Shown here piece after piece: positions 1 through 8,884 of a DNA stretch of 64,000 nucleotides (the stretch's first letter is position 1; each line of letters begins with the position of its first letter). This stretch comes from Shinisaurus crocodilurus (lineage: Eukaryota > Chordata > Lepidosauria > Squamata > Shinisauridae): NCBI GenBank assembly GCA_021292165.1, contig CM037878.1:16798471-16862470 (forward strand), written 5' to 3'. Below the pieces are notes generated by a model. It had not been told where the DNA came from and made no database searches. It saw nothing but the letters and a program-made list of their open reading frames with translations. The position numbers were made by a program, and so were the translations under genes.

Positions 1-351
1 CCCTTTCTTCTCTTCCACGTGGGTACAAATGATACTGCCAAGCGGAGTTACAAAGAAATCACGGCAGACTTTGAAGAGCTGGGAAGGGAACTCAAGAACT
101 TCGGGGCCCAGATAGTTTTCTCATCCATCCTTCCAGTACTTGGAAGAGGCATAGAAAGGGAAAGAAAAATACTCCGAGTGAATGACTGGCTACGAAGGTG
201 GAGCCGACGTGAGGGATTTGGATTCTGGGACCACGGGCTACACTTCCTGGAAGATGGACTGCTGGCAAAGGATGGGTTGCACCTCACAAGGACTGGGAAG
301 AATGTGTTTGGACACAGCATGAGGAACTTAATCAGGAGGGCTTTAAACTGA
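1..351 (+). CDS. CR1 ORF1 C-terminal part (SGNH/PC-esterase domain), partial
   Basis: The frame is open from the first base, so this is the end of a longer ORF1; the first Met at base 19 is probably not the start. The translation carries GTND (block III of SGNH hydrolases) near residue 8-11 of the visible frame and DGLHL (block V, the catalytic Asp and His) near residue 88-92, with the CR1-type stretch GAQIVFSSILPV between them. CR1 ORF1 proteins bind RNA and carry an esterase of unclear substrate. It stops at 349-351, 38 bases before the ORF2 Met. The nucleophile-Ser block lies outside the window, so esterase activity cannot be judged. Confidence 0.85.
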   Translation, partial: PFLLFHVGTNDTAKRSYKEITADFEELGRELKNFGAQIVFSSILPVLGRGIERERKILRVNDWLRRWSRREGFGFWDHGLHFLEDGLLAKDGLHLTRTGKNVFGHSMRNLIRRALN

Positions 352-389
352 ATCCAACAGGGGAGGGAGACATAAACTCGGGGGTACCA

Positions 390-3260
390 ATGGAAGAAGG
401 CCTCTTTGCCACAATGGAGAGAACAGCTCCAGCGGTGCCCATTGATAGTCTACCACAAAATGTAGGGGGAAAGTCGGACTGTAAAGCACATAGTCTTCAA
501 TGTCTCTATACTAATGCCCAGAGTATGGGCAACAAACAAGACGAACTTGAACTCTTGATACATGAGGGCAAGTACGACTTGATAGGGATAACTGAAACCT
601 GGTGGGATGACTCCCATGACTGGAATACAGCAATTGAAGGGTATAACTTGTTCAAAAGGAACAGAAGCAACAGAAAGGGAGGTGGAGTTGCACTGTATGT
701 TAAAAATACGTATCTCTGCACAGAGATACAGGAAGAGGAGCTTGGCAGCCCCATTGAGAGCATCTGGGTTAAAATAAAGGGGGCAAAGAATAAAGCGAAC
801 ATGGCGGTTGGAGTCTACTACCGACCACCCAATCAAGGAGAAGACTAGGATGGAACTTTTGAAAAACAAATTGCCAGTGTTTCAAGGAGGCACGATGTGG
901 TAGTAATGGGAGACTTCAATTTCCCTGATATCTGTTGGGAGACTTATTCAGCCAAACATGGCCCCTCCATGAAATTCCTGAGCTGTGCTGCTGATAACTT
1001 CCTCCTACAGAAAGTGGAGGAAGGAACTAGAGGATCGGCTATCCTTGACCTGATTCTAACCAACAGAGACGAGTTAGTGGATAAAGTGGCAGTTTCGGGA
1101 ACTCTGGGGGAAAGTGACCATGTTATACTTGAGTTCTTGATTCTAACAGAAGCAAAAGCTGAGTGTAGCCAAACACGTACCCTGGATTTTAGGAAAGCCA
1201 ATTTTAACAAACTCAGAACAATGATTAGTAAGATCCCATGGCAAAGGACTCTCACGAGAAAGGGAGCCCAGGAGGGGTGGGAGTTTTTAAAAAAGGAAAT
1301 TTTAAAGGCACAATTGCAAACAATTCCCACAAGGAAAAAAGGCAGAGGGCAACAGAAGAAGCCAATGTGGCTTCACAATAAACTCAAAGATGACCTGAAA
1401 ACAAAAAAGGACATGTATAGGAAGTGGAAGGAAGGACAGGCTACAGGGGAAGAGTACAGGCAGGTAGCACAGAACTGCAGGAATAGTGTCAGGAAGGCTA
1501 AAGCTGAGAATGAGCTAAGGTTAGCGAGGAATGCTAAAAGCAACAAAAAAGCTTTCTTCAGATACATGCACAGTAAAAGACAGAAGAAAGAACTGGTGGT
1601 TCAACTACGCAATGAGGATGGCAAATTGATAACAGAAGACAAAGAAAAGGCAGAAGTGTTCAATTCCTACTTCGGCTCGGTCTTCTCCCAAAAGAAGGTC
1701 TATGACCCCCCTGGCAAACCTGAAATGCAGACTGAAGGGGCAGAATTGCAGCTTGAGATTGATAGGCAAATGGTCAAGGAGCACCTGATTACTCTGAACG
1801 AGTTTAAATCTCCAGGGCCTGATGAGCTGCATCCTAGAGTAATAAAGGAACTGGCAGAAGAACTCTCAGAACCACTGTCTATTATCTTTGAGAAATCATG
1901 GAGGACAGGTGAAGTGCCAGACGACTGGAGGAGGGCAAATGTTGTTCCCATCTTCAAAAAGGGCAAGAAGGAGGAACCTGGGAACTATAGGCCAGTCAGT
2001 CTGACATCAATCCCCGGGAAGATTTTTGAGCAGATTATAAAGAAGTCAGTCTGCAAGCACCTTGAAAACAATGCAGTGATTACTAGAAGCCAGCATGGAT
2101 TTGTCAAGAACAAATCCTGTCAGACTAATCTGATCTCATTTTTTGATCGGGTAACCTCCCTTGTGGACTGTGGGAATGCTGTGGACATTATATACCTGGA
2201 CTTCAGCAAAGCTTTCGACAAAGTGCCTCATGATATCCTGATTAGTAAGCTAGCTAAGAGTGGGCTAGATGGAACAACTATCAGGTGGATCCACAATTGG
2301 CTACAGAATCGGACTCAAAGAGTGCTTATCAATGGTTCCTTCTCAAACTGGGGAGAGGTAACGAGCGGGGTACCACAGGGCTCGGTCCTGGGCCCGGTGC
2401 TCTTCAACATTTTTATTAATGACTTGGATGAGGAGGTACAGGGAATGCTTATCAAATTTGCAGATGACACAAAGTTGGGTGGAACAGCTAATACTCTGGA
2501 AGACAGAAACAAAATTCAAAGTGACCTCGATAGGCTGGAGCGCTGGGCCGAAAACAACAGAATGAAATTTAACAGGGATAAATGCCAAGTGCTGCACCTA
2601 GGGAGAGGAAACCAAATGCAGAGTTACAGAATGGGGGACACTTGGCTCAACAATACTACAAGTGAGAAGGATCTTGGAATTGTGGTAGATCACAAACTGA
2701 ATATGAGCCAGCAATGCGACGTGGCTGCAAAGAAGGCAAATGCAATTTTGGGCTGTATTAATAGAAGTATAGCTTCCAAATCGCGGGAAGTGATAATTCC
2801 CCTTTACTCGGCACTGGTTAGGCCTCATCTTGAGTACTGTGTCCAGTTCTGGGCACCTCATTTTAACAAGGACATAGACAAACTGGAGAGGGTTCAGAGG
2901 AGGGCAACAAGGATGATAAAGGGACTGGAAACAAGGCCCTATGAGGAGAGACTGAAAGAACTGGGCATGTTTAGCCTTCAGAAGAGGAGACTGAGGGGAG
3001 ATATGATCGCACTCTTCCAGTATTTGAAGGGATGTCACACAGAGGAGGGCAAAGATCTCTTCTCGTTCATTCCAGTTTGCAGGACACGGAGTAATGGGCT
3101 CAAGTTACAGGAACCTAGATTCCACCTAAACATCAGGAAAAATTTCCTGACTGTCAGAGCAATAAGACAATGGAATCAACTACCTAGGGAGGTGGTGGGC
3201 TCTCCCAGTCTGGAGGCATTCAAGGTGCGGCTGGACAGACATCTGTCAGAGATGCTTTGA
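390..3260 (+). pseudogene. CR1 ORF2, endonuclease-reverse transcriptase, one in-frame stop
   Basis: The two open stretches 390-848 and 897-3260 are in the same frame and are separated by a TAG at 846-848. The first holds the start of the APE endonuclease: TNAQSMGNK, the Glu of ITETWWDD, and GGGVALYV. The second holds VVMGDFNFPD and ESDHV (catalytic Asp/Asn and His), then the RT: SPGPDELHPRV, GNYRPVSLTS, YLDFSKAFDKVPHD (about residue 435 counted from 897), GVPQGSVLGPVLFNIFINDL, and the catalytic FADD (about 521-524). The C-terminal block HLEYCVQFWAPH is also CR1-typical. EN and RT catalytic residues look intact. The single stop should split the protein between EN halves; readthrough cannot be judged. 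The true start is uncertain, and Met 390 is simply the first Met after ORF1. Confidence 0.93.
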
Positions 3261-3328
3261 CCTGTATTCCTGCATTGAGCAGGGGGTTGGACTCGATGGC
3301 CTTGTAGGCCCCTTCCAACTCTACTTTT

Positions 3329-3352
3329 CTATGATTCTATGATTCTATGATT
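3329..3352 (+). repeat. CR1 3'-terminal octamer-type repeats
   Basis: Tandem ATGATTCT units close the CR1 element. In this clade the short 3' repeats, not poly-A, are recognised by the element's RT during target-primed reverse transcription. They mark the precise 3' edge. Confidence 0.9.
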
Positions 3353-3464
3353 CCCCCCACTGATAATCTAGAGAGGTTTTTCTGGGGGCGGGGATGGCTT
3401 CAGAGGAGGAGGAAGAGGGGATGGGAAATATTATTTTCAGAAACTTCCTTCCATTCATTTACCT
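3353..3464. other. Spacer between CR1 and L2 tail
   Basis: About 110 bp with a purine-rich patch (gaggaggaggaagagg). Nothing recognisable. Confidence 0.5.
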
Positions 3465-3699
3465 TATTTTAATCATTTATCTTATTTTAATCATTTTAAT
3501 CTTGTAGTTGTTTTTAACTCTGTTATTGTAATTTGAATTGCGGCTGCTAGCTTTGCTGTTTGTTTTTTAATCTGTGGTTTTAAATTTTATATTTATATTA
3601 TATTGTATTTTATGGTTTTAACTGTTGTAAACCGCCCAGAGAGCTTCGGCTATTGGGCGGTATAAAAATGAAATAAATAAATAAACTAAATAAATAAAA
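3465..3699 (+). mobile_element. L2-type LINE 3' end
   Basis: An AT-rich 3'UTR leads into the conserved hairpin 'accgcccagagagctt...attgggcggtat' and then an AAATAAATAAA tail. The hairpin plus AATAAA-type tail is the standard 3' end of reptilian L2 elements. Only the last ~235 bp are present, so this is a 5'-truncated copy. Related tails occur at 10510, 21800 (reverse) and 43050. Confidence 0.85.
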
Positions 3700-3821
3700 A
3701 TTAGGAACCAAGCCAATAAGCCCTTTTGCATTAGGCCAGTAATAAATATAAATCAATATATTATTGAGAAAATAATAGCTCAATATGGTAAATTTGTTGA
3801 ACGTTGCTGCAAACCCCTAAA

Positions 3822-3852
<31 letters not shown>
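3822..3852 (+). repeat. (GTCT)n microsatellite
   Basis: About six GTCT units followed by two ATCT units. Confidence 0.9.
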
Positions 3853-4203
3853 CCATTTTAGTACATATTTGTCAACATATCATTAAACAACTGATCGTAT
3901 ATATTTTTCATCTTCTCCAACCTTTCCTTCTCATTTCTCTTCAGCACAGCCCAAATTCAAATCCTCCATAAAAGTTACTCCCAATTAAAACTATAGGTTT
4001 TTGTTATGAGCCTTTTACATCTCCAACCACCAATACCTCCATTAAAAAGTCAATTTTGAGGACATTTCCATTGTGCGATAGTCAGCACCCATTTTGCTAC
4101 TGTCCAAAGACTATCCACAGCTTATGCTGGAAGGTGGTAACCCAAGGACCAAAATTATGCCAGCCAGCCCTGAAGACATCAGAGAACTTGGACTCTTCAA
4201 GAA
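3853..4203. other. No recognisable feature
   Basis: Moderately AT-rich; no credible ORF, repeat or RNA seen by eye. Confidence 0.5.
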
Positions 4204-4376
4204 GGGCTGTAGTTCAGCAGTAGAGCACATGCTTTGCATGCAGAAGGGCCCAGGTTCAGTTAGGGCAGGGAAAAATTCCTGCCTGAAACCCTGGAGAGCC
4301 ACTGCCAGTCAGAACAGACAATATTGGGCTAGATGGACCAATGGCTCTGTATAAAGCATAGTTTCTTATGTTCCTA
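4204..4376 (+). mobile_element. tRNA-Ala(UGC)-derived SINE
   Basis: The head reads GGGCTGTAGTTCAGCAGTAG then AGCACATGCTTTGCATGCAG and a B-box-like CCAGGTTCAGT. It matches the D arm, anticodon arm (loop TTTGCAT, anticodon TGC) and T arm of tRNA-Ala. The body ends with the characteristic 'ctggagagccactgccagtcagaacagacaatat...tgatggaccaatggctctg' type sequence seen again at 47225 and, reversed, at 29935. The T arm has decayed and acceptor pairing is absent, so this is a retroposed SINE and not a tRNA gene. No clean target duplication was found. Confidence 0.8.
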
Positions 4377-4404
4377 AGAGAATGACTAGGCCAATTTCTG
4401 CATT

Positions 4405-4545
4405 CATGTTCTGGAGACTTCTGGCCCTTCAGATGTTTGGGCCTACAACTGCCATCAGCCTTAATCAGCATAGCCATTCAGGAGGGATCCTGGGAGTTGT
4501 ATGCTAAAACATATGGAGGGCCACAAGCTGCCCACCCCTGCTAGA
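4405..4545. mobile_element. Palindromic hAT-type MITE (old copy)
   Basis: Inverted arms around 'ccttcagatgtttgggcctacaac' (left) and 'gttgtatgctaaaacatatggagg' (right) match the family seen with a perfect 8-bp duplication at 36054-36189. Divergence is high and the ends are not exact, so the borders are approximate. Confidence 0.6.
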
Positions 4546-5275
4546 GATGCTCAGCTACTTTGTAGAAGATGCAACTTTATCCAGGTTAGACATGTATCAA
4601 AGCCTCATCATGTGAGGGCTTCTCTTCCTGTTGAGAATGAGGCTCCCCCACCGATAGCCACAGCAAGCTAGCAGAGATAGAATTCCTAGTGAAAGAGGAG
4701 ACACAGGCTGCTTTTCTCCATCCTTTATTTATCTCCCCTTATCTCTCTTCAGAGTAGCTAATATTTCCTGATCCTCCCCCTCCCAATTCTTAGGGGAAAT
4801 TAGCTGCCAAGGAAAGAGATAAACAACTGACAGAGAAAGATATACGGTGGATACTCCTTCACTGTGCATGTGATTTCTGTCCCTTCCAGCTTTCTGTGCC
4901 TATTGGTAGGGAGCCTTCAGACTATTCAACAGTAAGTGCTATCACATGGTGGGACTTCTCTCATGTGCCATGTGCAACATTTAGCCAGGCTCTCAATCAC
5001 TTCCATGTGATGCTACAAAAAATAGGAGTGATTCACAGTAGTTCTATGGTTCAGGTCAATACATCCTTGCATACATGTGCCAGACAAATGGTTGGTGCTT
5101 GTCTATTTTGGCAGTACCAGTCATCAGGAAGTCAGAAAAGGGGGATCTCAACTCAGTCCTCATCCATTTAGAATTTACTGACATTGTCAAAACAGATAAT
5201 GCCACACATCTCTTTGATAGGTGTACATCCAACCTATATCCACACGCACAACCCTGATGTGCTTGAGGAAAACAA
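4546..5275. other. No recognisable gene or repeat
   Basis: Ordinary sequence up to the hAT target site. The small open frames here show no family signature or codon bias. Confidence 0.5.
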
Positions 5276-5283
5276 TCCACAAA
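5276..5283 (+). repeat. Left 8-bp target duplication of the ADO-carrying hAT
   Basis: TCCACAAA here and TCCACAGA at 6977-6984 differ at one position. Eight base pairs is the hAT-specific duplication length. Confidence 0.8.
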
Positions 5284-5520
5284 CAGGGCCGATGCAAGGC
5301 AGTTTGGTGCCCTAGGCAAGATCAGATATTTAGCGCGCGCCCCTTCCCACTTGAGCCCTCCCTCCAGCCCTATGCCCATTATGAAATAAAAGTCAACTGG
5401 CAAAACCTAAAAAATTCATTATCATAAACATTGATAAACATACATAAAATACATGTTGATGTAGTACCAATTTGCTATATAGAAAAATTCCTGGTGAAGT
5501 GTGACAGAAACAGTTTCATA

Positions 5521-5660
5521 GGAATTTCCTATGCAAGTTTAGACAGAAAAAAGGCCTACAACTCGCAGCATTCCCCAGCCAACATAGGCATAGCTGGCTG
5601 GCAGGGGAATGCTAGTTGTAGGGCTGTTTTTCTGTCTAAACATGCATAGGATTGTGCCCT
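5521..5660. mobile_element. Palindromic Harbinger-like MITE
   Basis: The arms begin GGAATTTCCTATGCAAGTTT and end AGGATTGTGCCCT. The inner arms 'gtttagacagaaaaaaggcc' and its complement flank a short centre. The same family occurs at 13472-13604, where it is bounded by TTA, and as one arm at 29329 after TAA. A 3-bp TWA duplication is typical of PIF/Harbinger. Here the flanks are ATA/ACA, an imperfect fit. Confidence 0.65.
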
Positions 5661-6027
5661 ACACGTGGCTTGAAATACACGTATTCTTTCCGTCCGACTT
5701 CAACAAACGCGTGTGTCCCTAAGAAGCAAAGGTCGCGTTTAGCGAAGGTTTAAACGGAACGTTTCCACCTGAGAAGTACTTTGGCATTCTGGAATGGCTG
5801 ACCAGAAAACCGCCCACTCTCTTTAAACAAGAGGTTGGACATTTTCCTATACACAGAAGTTTTCTCGGAGGCGGAGCGGGTGATCATCTTTTTAGGGAAA
5901 AAAACACGCCCACGGGCGGCCCAAGCGAGCCATCCCGGGCTACATGCTTGCCTGCTCTAGAGAGCTAGAGGACCATGAGGCCAATCACCCCTGAAGGAAA
6001 ACGCACTTGGGCAGAGAGCATCCTGCC

Positions 6028-6047
6028 TCATGGGAGTCGTAGTTTCC
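6028..6047 (-). promoter_or_regulatory. ZNF143-like site, reverse
   Basis: On the minus strand it reads AACTACGACTCCCATGAG, close to the ACTACAATTCCCATGATGC promoter element bound by ZNF143/THAP11. Assignment is by motif resemblance only. Confidence 0.5.
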
Positions 6048-6203
6048 ACGCAGGAGGAGGAGGAGGAAGGGGGCGATCGTAGCTTTTGCATAGTGAAAAC
6101 TCTCTGCCACTTAAAGTTTATTCTGAGGATTAATTGCATCCCTTGTGTGTGGCCAAGTTCCTGTACAGAAAAGCAGCACCTAGAGCTGCCAGGAGAGGGT
6201 GAG

Positions 6204-6224
6204 AACTACAATGCCCACAATGCA
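6204..6224 (+). promoter_or_regulatory. ZNF143-like site, forward
   Basis: AACTACAATGCCCACAATGC resembles the same ACTACAATTCCCAGCATGC promoter element. It lies about 135 bp upstream of the ADO ATG, a usual distance for this factor near a start site. Confidence 0.55.
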
Positions 6225-6356
6225 CGGAGGCAAGGTAGGCGGGGAGTCGAGAGGGCTGGTGGCGGAAGGGAGAAGGAAAGGAGACGGGCCGGCGCGTGCA
6301 CAGAGAGCCTCGCGTCGTCCTCTGCGGGAAGGCAGCCCGGTGGCAGCAGCGGCACG

Positions 6357-6582
6357 ATGCCCCGTGACAACATGGCTTCCCTGATCCAGCGGGTGGCCAG
6401 GCAGGCCCGCGTTACATTCCGCCCGCCGGGCGGTAAGAATAACAATAGCGGTGACGGCGGCGGGCCGTGCTTCACGGAGAACCTCCAGCGGCTGCAGCAG
6501 CTGCTGAACGAGGTGTGGGCCGAGGACCTGCGCTTGGCTGCCCGTGAGCTACATGCACATCTGCGAGACAGAGAGTTTCAGT
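6357..6582 (+). pseudogene. ADO: ADO (2-aminoethanethiol dioxygenase) 5' fragment, truncated and frameshifted
   Basis: The translation begins MPRDNMASLIQRVARQA and continues VTFRPPGG, FTENLQRLQQLLNEV, AEDLRLAAR. It matches the start of vertebrate ADO, which opens MPRDNMASLIQRIARQA. ADO is an iron cupin thiol dioxygenase of about 270 residues, normally encoded by one exon, which oxidises cysteamine and N-terminal cysteines of proteins. At 6543/6544 the match jumps, with a +1 frame change and apparent loss of the Pro-rich linker, to YMHICETESFS, the first strand of the cupin domain. Homology then stops at about 6582. The iron-binding His residues and all later sequence are missing, so no enzyme can be made. 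The frame of the ATG runs on to a stop at 6585-6587, giving at most a 76-residue peptide. Retention of the 5' end and promoter with loss of the 3' end is opposite to a LINE-made retrocopy and fits DNA-level capture by the surrounding hAT element. Confidence 0.88.
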
Positions 6583-6597
6583 TGTGAGAACACCCTA

Positions 6598-6692
6598 AGG
6601 CTGCAATTCCATACATCACTTACCTGGGAGTAAGTCCCATTGGACTTAATGGCACTTACTTCTGAGTAGACATGGATCGGATTGCACACTGC
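6598..6692. mobile_element. Short TIR MITE ('gcaatcc...ggattgc' family)
   Basis: The ends GGCTGCAATTCC and GGATTGCACA form inverted repeats around 'ttacctgggagtaagtcc' and 'cttacttctgagtagacatg'. The same family lies at 30725-30822 and 40221-40317. At 40221 it is flanked by TTA on both sides, suggesting a Harbinger-type 3-bp duplication. Confidence 0.65.
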
Positions 6693-6741
6693 ATGGCTGC
6701 AGGCTGGGAGGAATCCCCTTAAAGGCACAGACCTAGAAGCC

Positions 6742-6768
6742 TACACACACACACACACACACACACAC
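6742..6768 (+). repeat. (CA)n microsatellite
   Basis: About 13 CA units inside the hAT cargo. A small hairpin (ccgcagtg...cactgcgg, about 6768-6817) follows it. Confidence 0.9.
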
Positions 6769-6976
6769 CGCAGTGAATTCGACATTGCTGAGTCTCCTTG
6801 GTCTTGTCGCACTGCGGTTGACGCGGACAGGACCGGGGGGCCTAAAGGTTATCCTGGCGTCTAAGTGACAGAGCAACCTGGTCGGGGAGTTTTTTTCCCC
6901 AAGGCATTTCTGGCGCCCCCTTTAGCCCTGCGCCCTAGGCAGCTGCCTAGTTGGTCTAATGGTAGCACCGGCCCTG

Positions 6977-6984
6977 TCCACAGA
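6977..6984 (+). repeat. Right 8-bp target duplication of the ADO-carrying hAT
   Basis: TCCACAGA; 7 of 8 bases match 5276-5283. Confidence 0.8.
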
Positions 6985-8486
6985 GCATCCTTTGCAAGTA
7001 AAGGAATCAAAGGTGGATTTGTATGTGGAATCTTGTGCTTTTTTTTTTTTTTTTGATTGCCCAAGAAAGACTGGGGCACTTGCCTTAAAATTGTAATGTG
7101 GGAAGCAGTCCACCTTCAATTTTATTTTAATTATAGAAAATGAACCCTTTCCTCTAAGTGTATTCATTTAGTGCTGGACAACCTAGGGCCAGGTGTTAAT
7201 GTTGCAATTAATTAATTGCTCCACCATCTCTGTATAATCGGCAGCATCATATACCCAAAATGTGCCTAGCCTCCAAACACTGAAGTAATTTAGTTCCTTA
7301 TGCAAAATAGTGTTGCCTAGAATAGATACATTGTCTAGAATAGATTGTCTACACTGAAAATAGCCTGGTCTGTCAAGATATTAATCCTTTCAATTGGCAA
7401 TTACTCTGATTTAAAATGCATATTATTATAATCTTTGAGAAGCGTTTTTATGTCCTGTGTATCAGCACATATACCAGATGTACTTTTAAATTATTTGGAT
7501 ACAGAATTACAATTATATTAGAAGTAGAGCTTCCAAAAGTTAGGGATTTTTTAATCTCTCTGAAAATGTAGTACAGGCTGTAGAGTCTATAGTTGTAAAG
7601 CCACACGCAGGTCATAGATCAAAACTATGTGGAGGTCCGCAACATGCAGAGCTTAAAAAGGAAAAAAAATATGTCACATTCTTTCATTTTCAGTATAAGA
7701 AATGGCCAACTTGTTCAGGGCAAATAATTGTTTGAACTGAGGATTTTATTATTAATCTCTGAAGACTGCTGAATTTAGGGTCACAGTAAGGGTTGATTAG
7801 GTACAAGGTGCACAAAGCTTTCCTCTGTCGATGCTATTGAAAGAAGCAAGTAATTTAGATTCAGAATTGGTCTTGGATTGAAGCTCACTCCATTACCGAC
7901 CATTTTCAATTTCAGCTATACAATAAACATCAAGCTCAGCAAGGAAATTAGTACATTTGGTAATGCATTGGGGGAGATGGGTGGGTCTTTCACAAGATGA
8001 CACTTATCACCAAAGCTTCAGTTAATGAAACCCTTGAGTGGTATCTGCGTTTGACATATTTTGACATTTTTTGAAATCACATCCAGCGTTTTCTCTCTCT
8101 CTGTCTCCCCCCACCCCCGCTCTCAACTCCAACCACACAATGTTCTGCTTCATGAGGGGGGGGATTCCATCTATCTTTAAAATGTGCTGAAGAGCTGAAA
8201 TATTATTGGGGGGAAATTAAGGAGAGACTGACTACACCAGGAGAGACACATGGAGAGGAGACTTTCTCAAAATGTAGAAGGTATTGCTGGGTAAATATTA
8301 TTCAAATTAAAAATGTGGCTAGACAGATGTGTCTCCAGAAGGAATTTTCAGACACCTAAAGTCGATTTTATATAATATAGTAACAAAAACAACAACAGTT
8401 TTATTAGCTAGTAAAGCAAACACAAACATCCACTTTAAGTGCCTGAAAACTCCTTGTGGAGATGCATCTCTCTAGGCATAGTCTGA

Positions 8487-8487
<1 letters not shown>
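6985..8487. other. No gene; poly-T and low-complexity patches
   Basis: The stretch has a ~16-base poly-T at about 7040-7055 and short TC- and C-rich runs near 8092-8120. Otherwise it is AT-rich, apparently unique DNA without credible ORFs. Confidence 0.5.

Positions 8488-8533
<46 letters not shown>
8488..8533 (+). repeat. (GAC)n trinucleotide microsatellite
   Basis: About 15 uninterrupted GAC/ACG units, unusually CpG-rich for an AT-rich setting. Confidence 0.95.
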
Positions 8534-8534
<1 letters not shown>

Positions 8535-8884
8535 AAACCCATAACAGCAGTTTTAAAACATCAGGCAATATAAAATGCACTAGAAATACATACTAAAACA
8601 TGCTTTGCTCAATTACCCATTAGGCAGGGTTGTGTGCTCTCTTCCACAATCACACTGTGCAAACATAGAAATTGATATATCATGCAGAACTCAGTATCTT
8701 TTTTCCAGAGCCATCTTTTAAAAAATGTTTCTAGCCCCTAAGGCTTGAAAGTATGCGGCACTCTGGGCATGCCTAGTGAACATGTAGAAGTCCAAGATGG
8801 AGCTCAGCACAATTTCCAATGCAGTGCCTTCCCTTGATGGGTAGAAGTAGAATAGGTTATCCCAATCTAGCAAATATATCCATA

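Larger units (their letters stand above)
1..3352 (+). mobile_element. CR1 LINE retrotransposon, 5' cut by window edge
   Basis: This is a non-LTR retrotransposon of the CR1 clade. The left edge lies inside ORF1, and the element runs through ORF2 (390-3260) to a short 3'UTR that ends in ATTCTATG-type direct repeats with no poly-A, the clade's hallmark tail. Gene order, the SGNH-esterase end of ORF1, the APE-type endonuclease and the RT with an FADD catalytic core all fit CR1. One in-frame stop in ORF2 is the only clear lesion seen, so the copy is young compared with the other CR1 pieces at 43297, 46425 and 59071, which belong to a different, older CR1 family. An L2-type tail follows about 110 bp downstream. 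Confidence 0.95.
5661..6356 (+). promoter_or_regulatory. Captured ADO upstream/promoter-5'UTR segment
   Basis: About 700 bp of increasingly CpG-rich sequence precede the ADO ATG and end in a Kozak-like context (GCGGCACGATGC). It contains two copies of the ZNF143/THAP11 'ACTACAATTCCCA'-type element (about 6028-6047 reverse, 6204-6224 forward), GC boxes and no obvious TATA, as expected of a housekeeping CpG-island promoter. Where captured promoter ends and other cargo begins is unknown; the left limit is simply the end of the upstream MITE. Whether it still drives transcription cannot be told from sequence. Confidence 0.5.
5284..6976. mobile_element. hAT element carrying an ADO promoter/5' gene fragment
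   Basis: The termini are CAGGGCCGATGC (left) and GCACCGGCCCTG (right), inverted repeats of the CAGGGCCGG hAT type. The left arm (5284-5355) and right arm (about 6888-6976) together correspond to the whole 165-bp MITE seen at 29562 and 62609. In the short copies these arms are contiguous; here about 1.53 kb of cargo lies exactly between them. The cargo contains a Harbinger-like MITE (5521-5660), ADO upstream sequence with two ZNF143-like motifs, the first ~75 ADO codons (broken), a second MITE (6598-6692) and a CA microsatellite. No transposase is present, so movement would need one in trans. The alternative is that the 1.53 kb was inserted later into a resident MITE. Confidence 0.8.

Noticed and set aside
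4204..4376. A tRNA-Ala gene
   Set aside because: T arm and acceptor pairing are lost and a retroposon body follows; it is a SINE.
6030..6587. A 185-codon frame covering the ADO fragment, read as a functional gene
   Set aside because: Homology starts only at the ATG at 6357, the cupin metal-binding region is absent and the frame breaks at 6543. The upstream part is promoter-like sequence.
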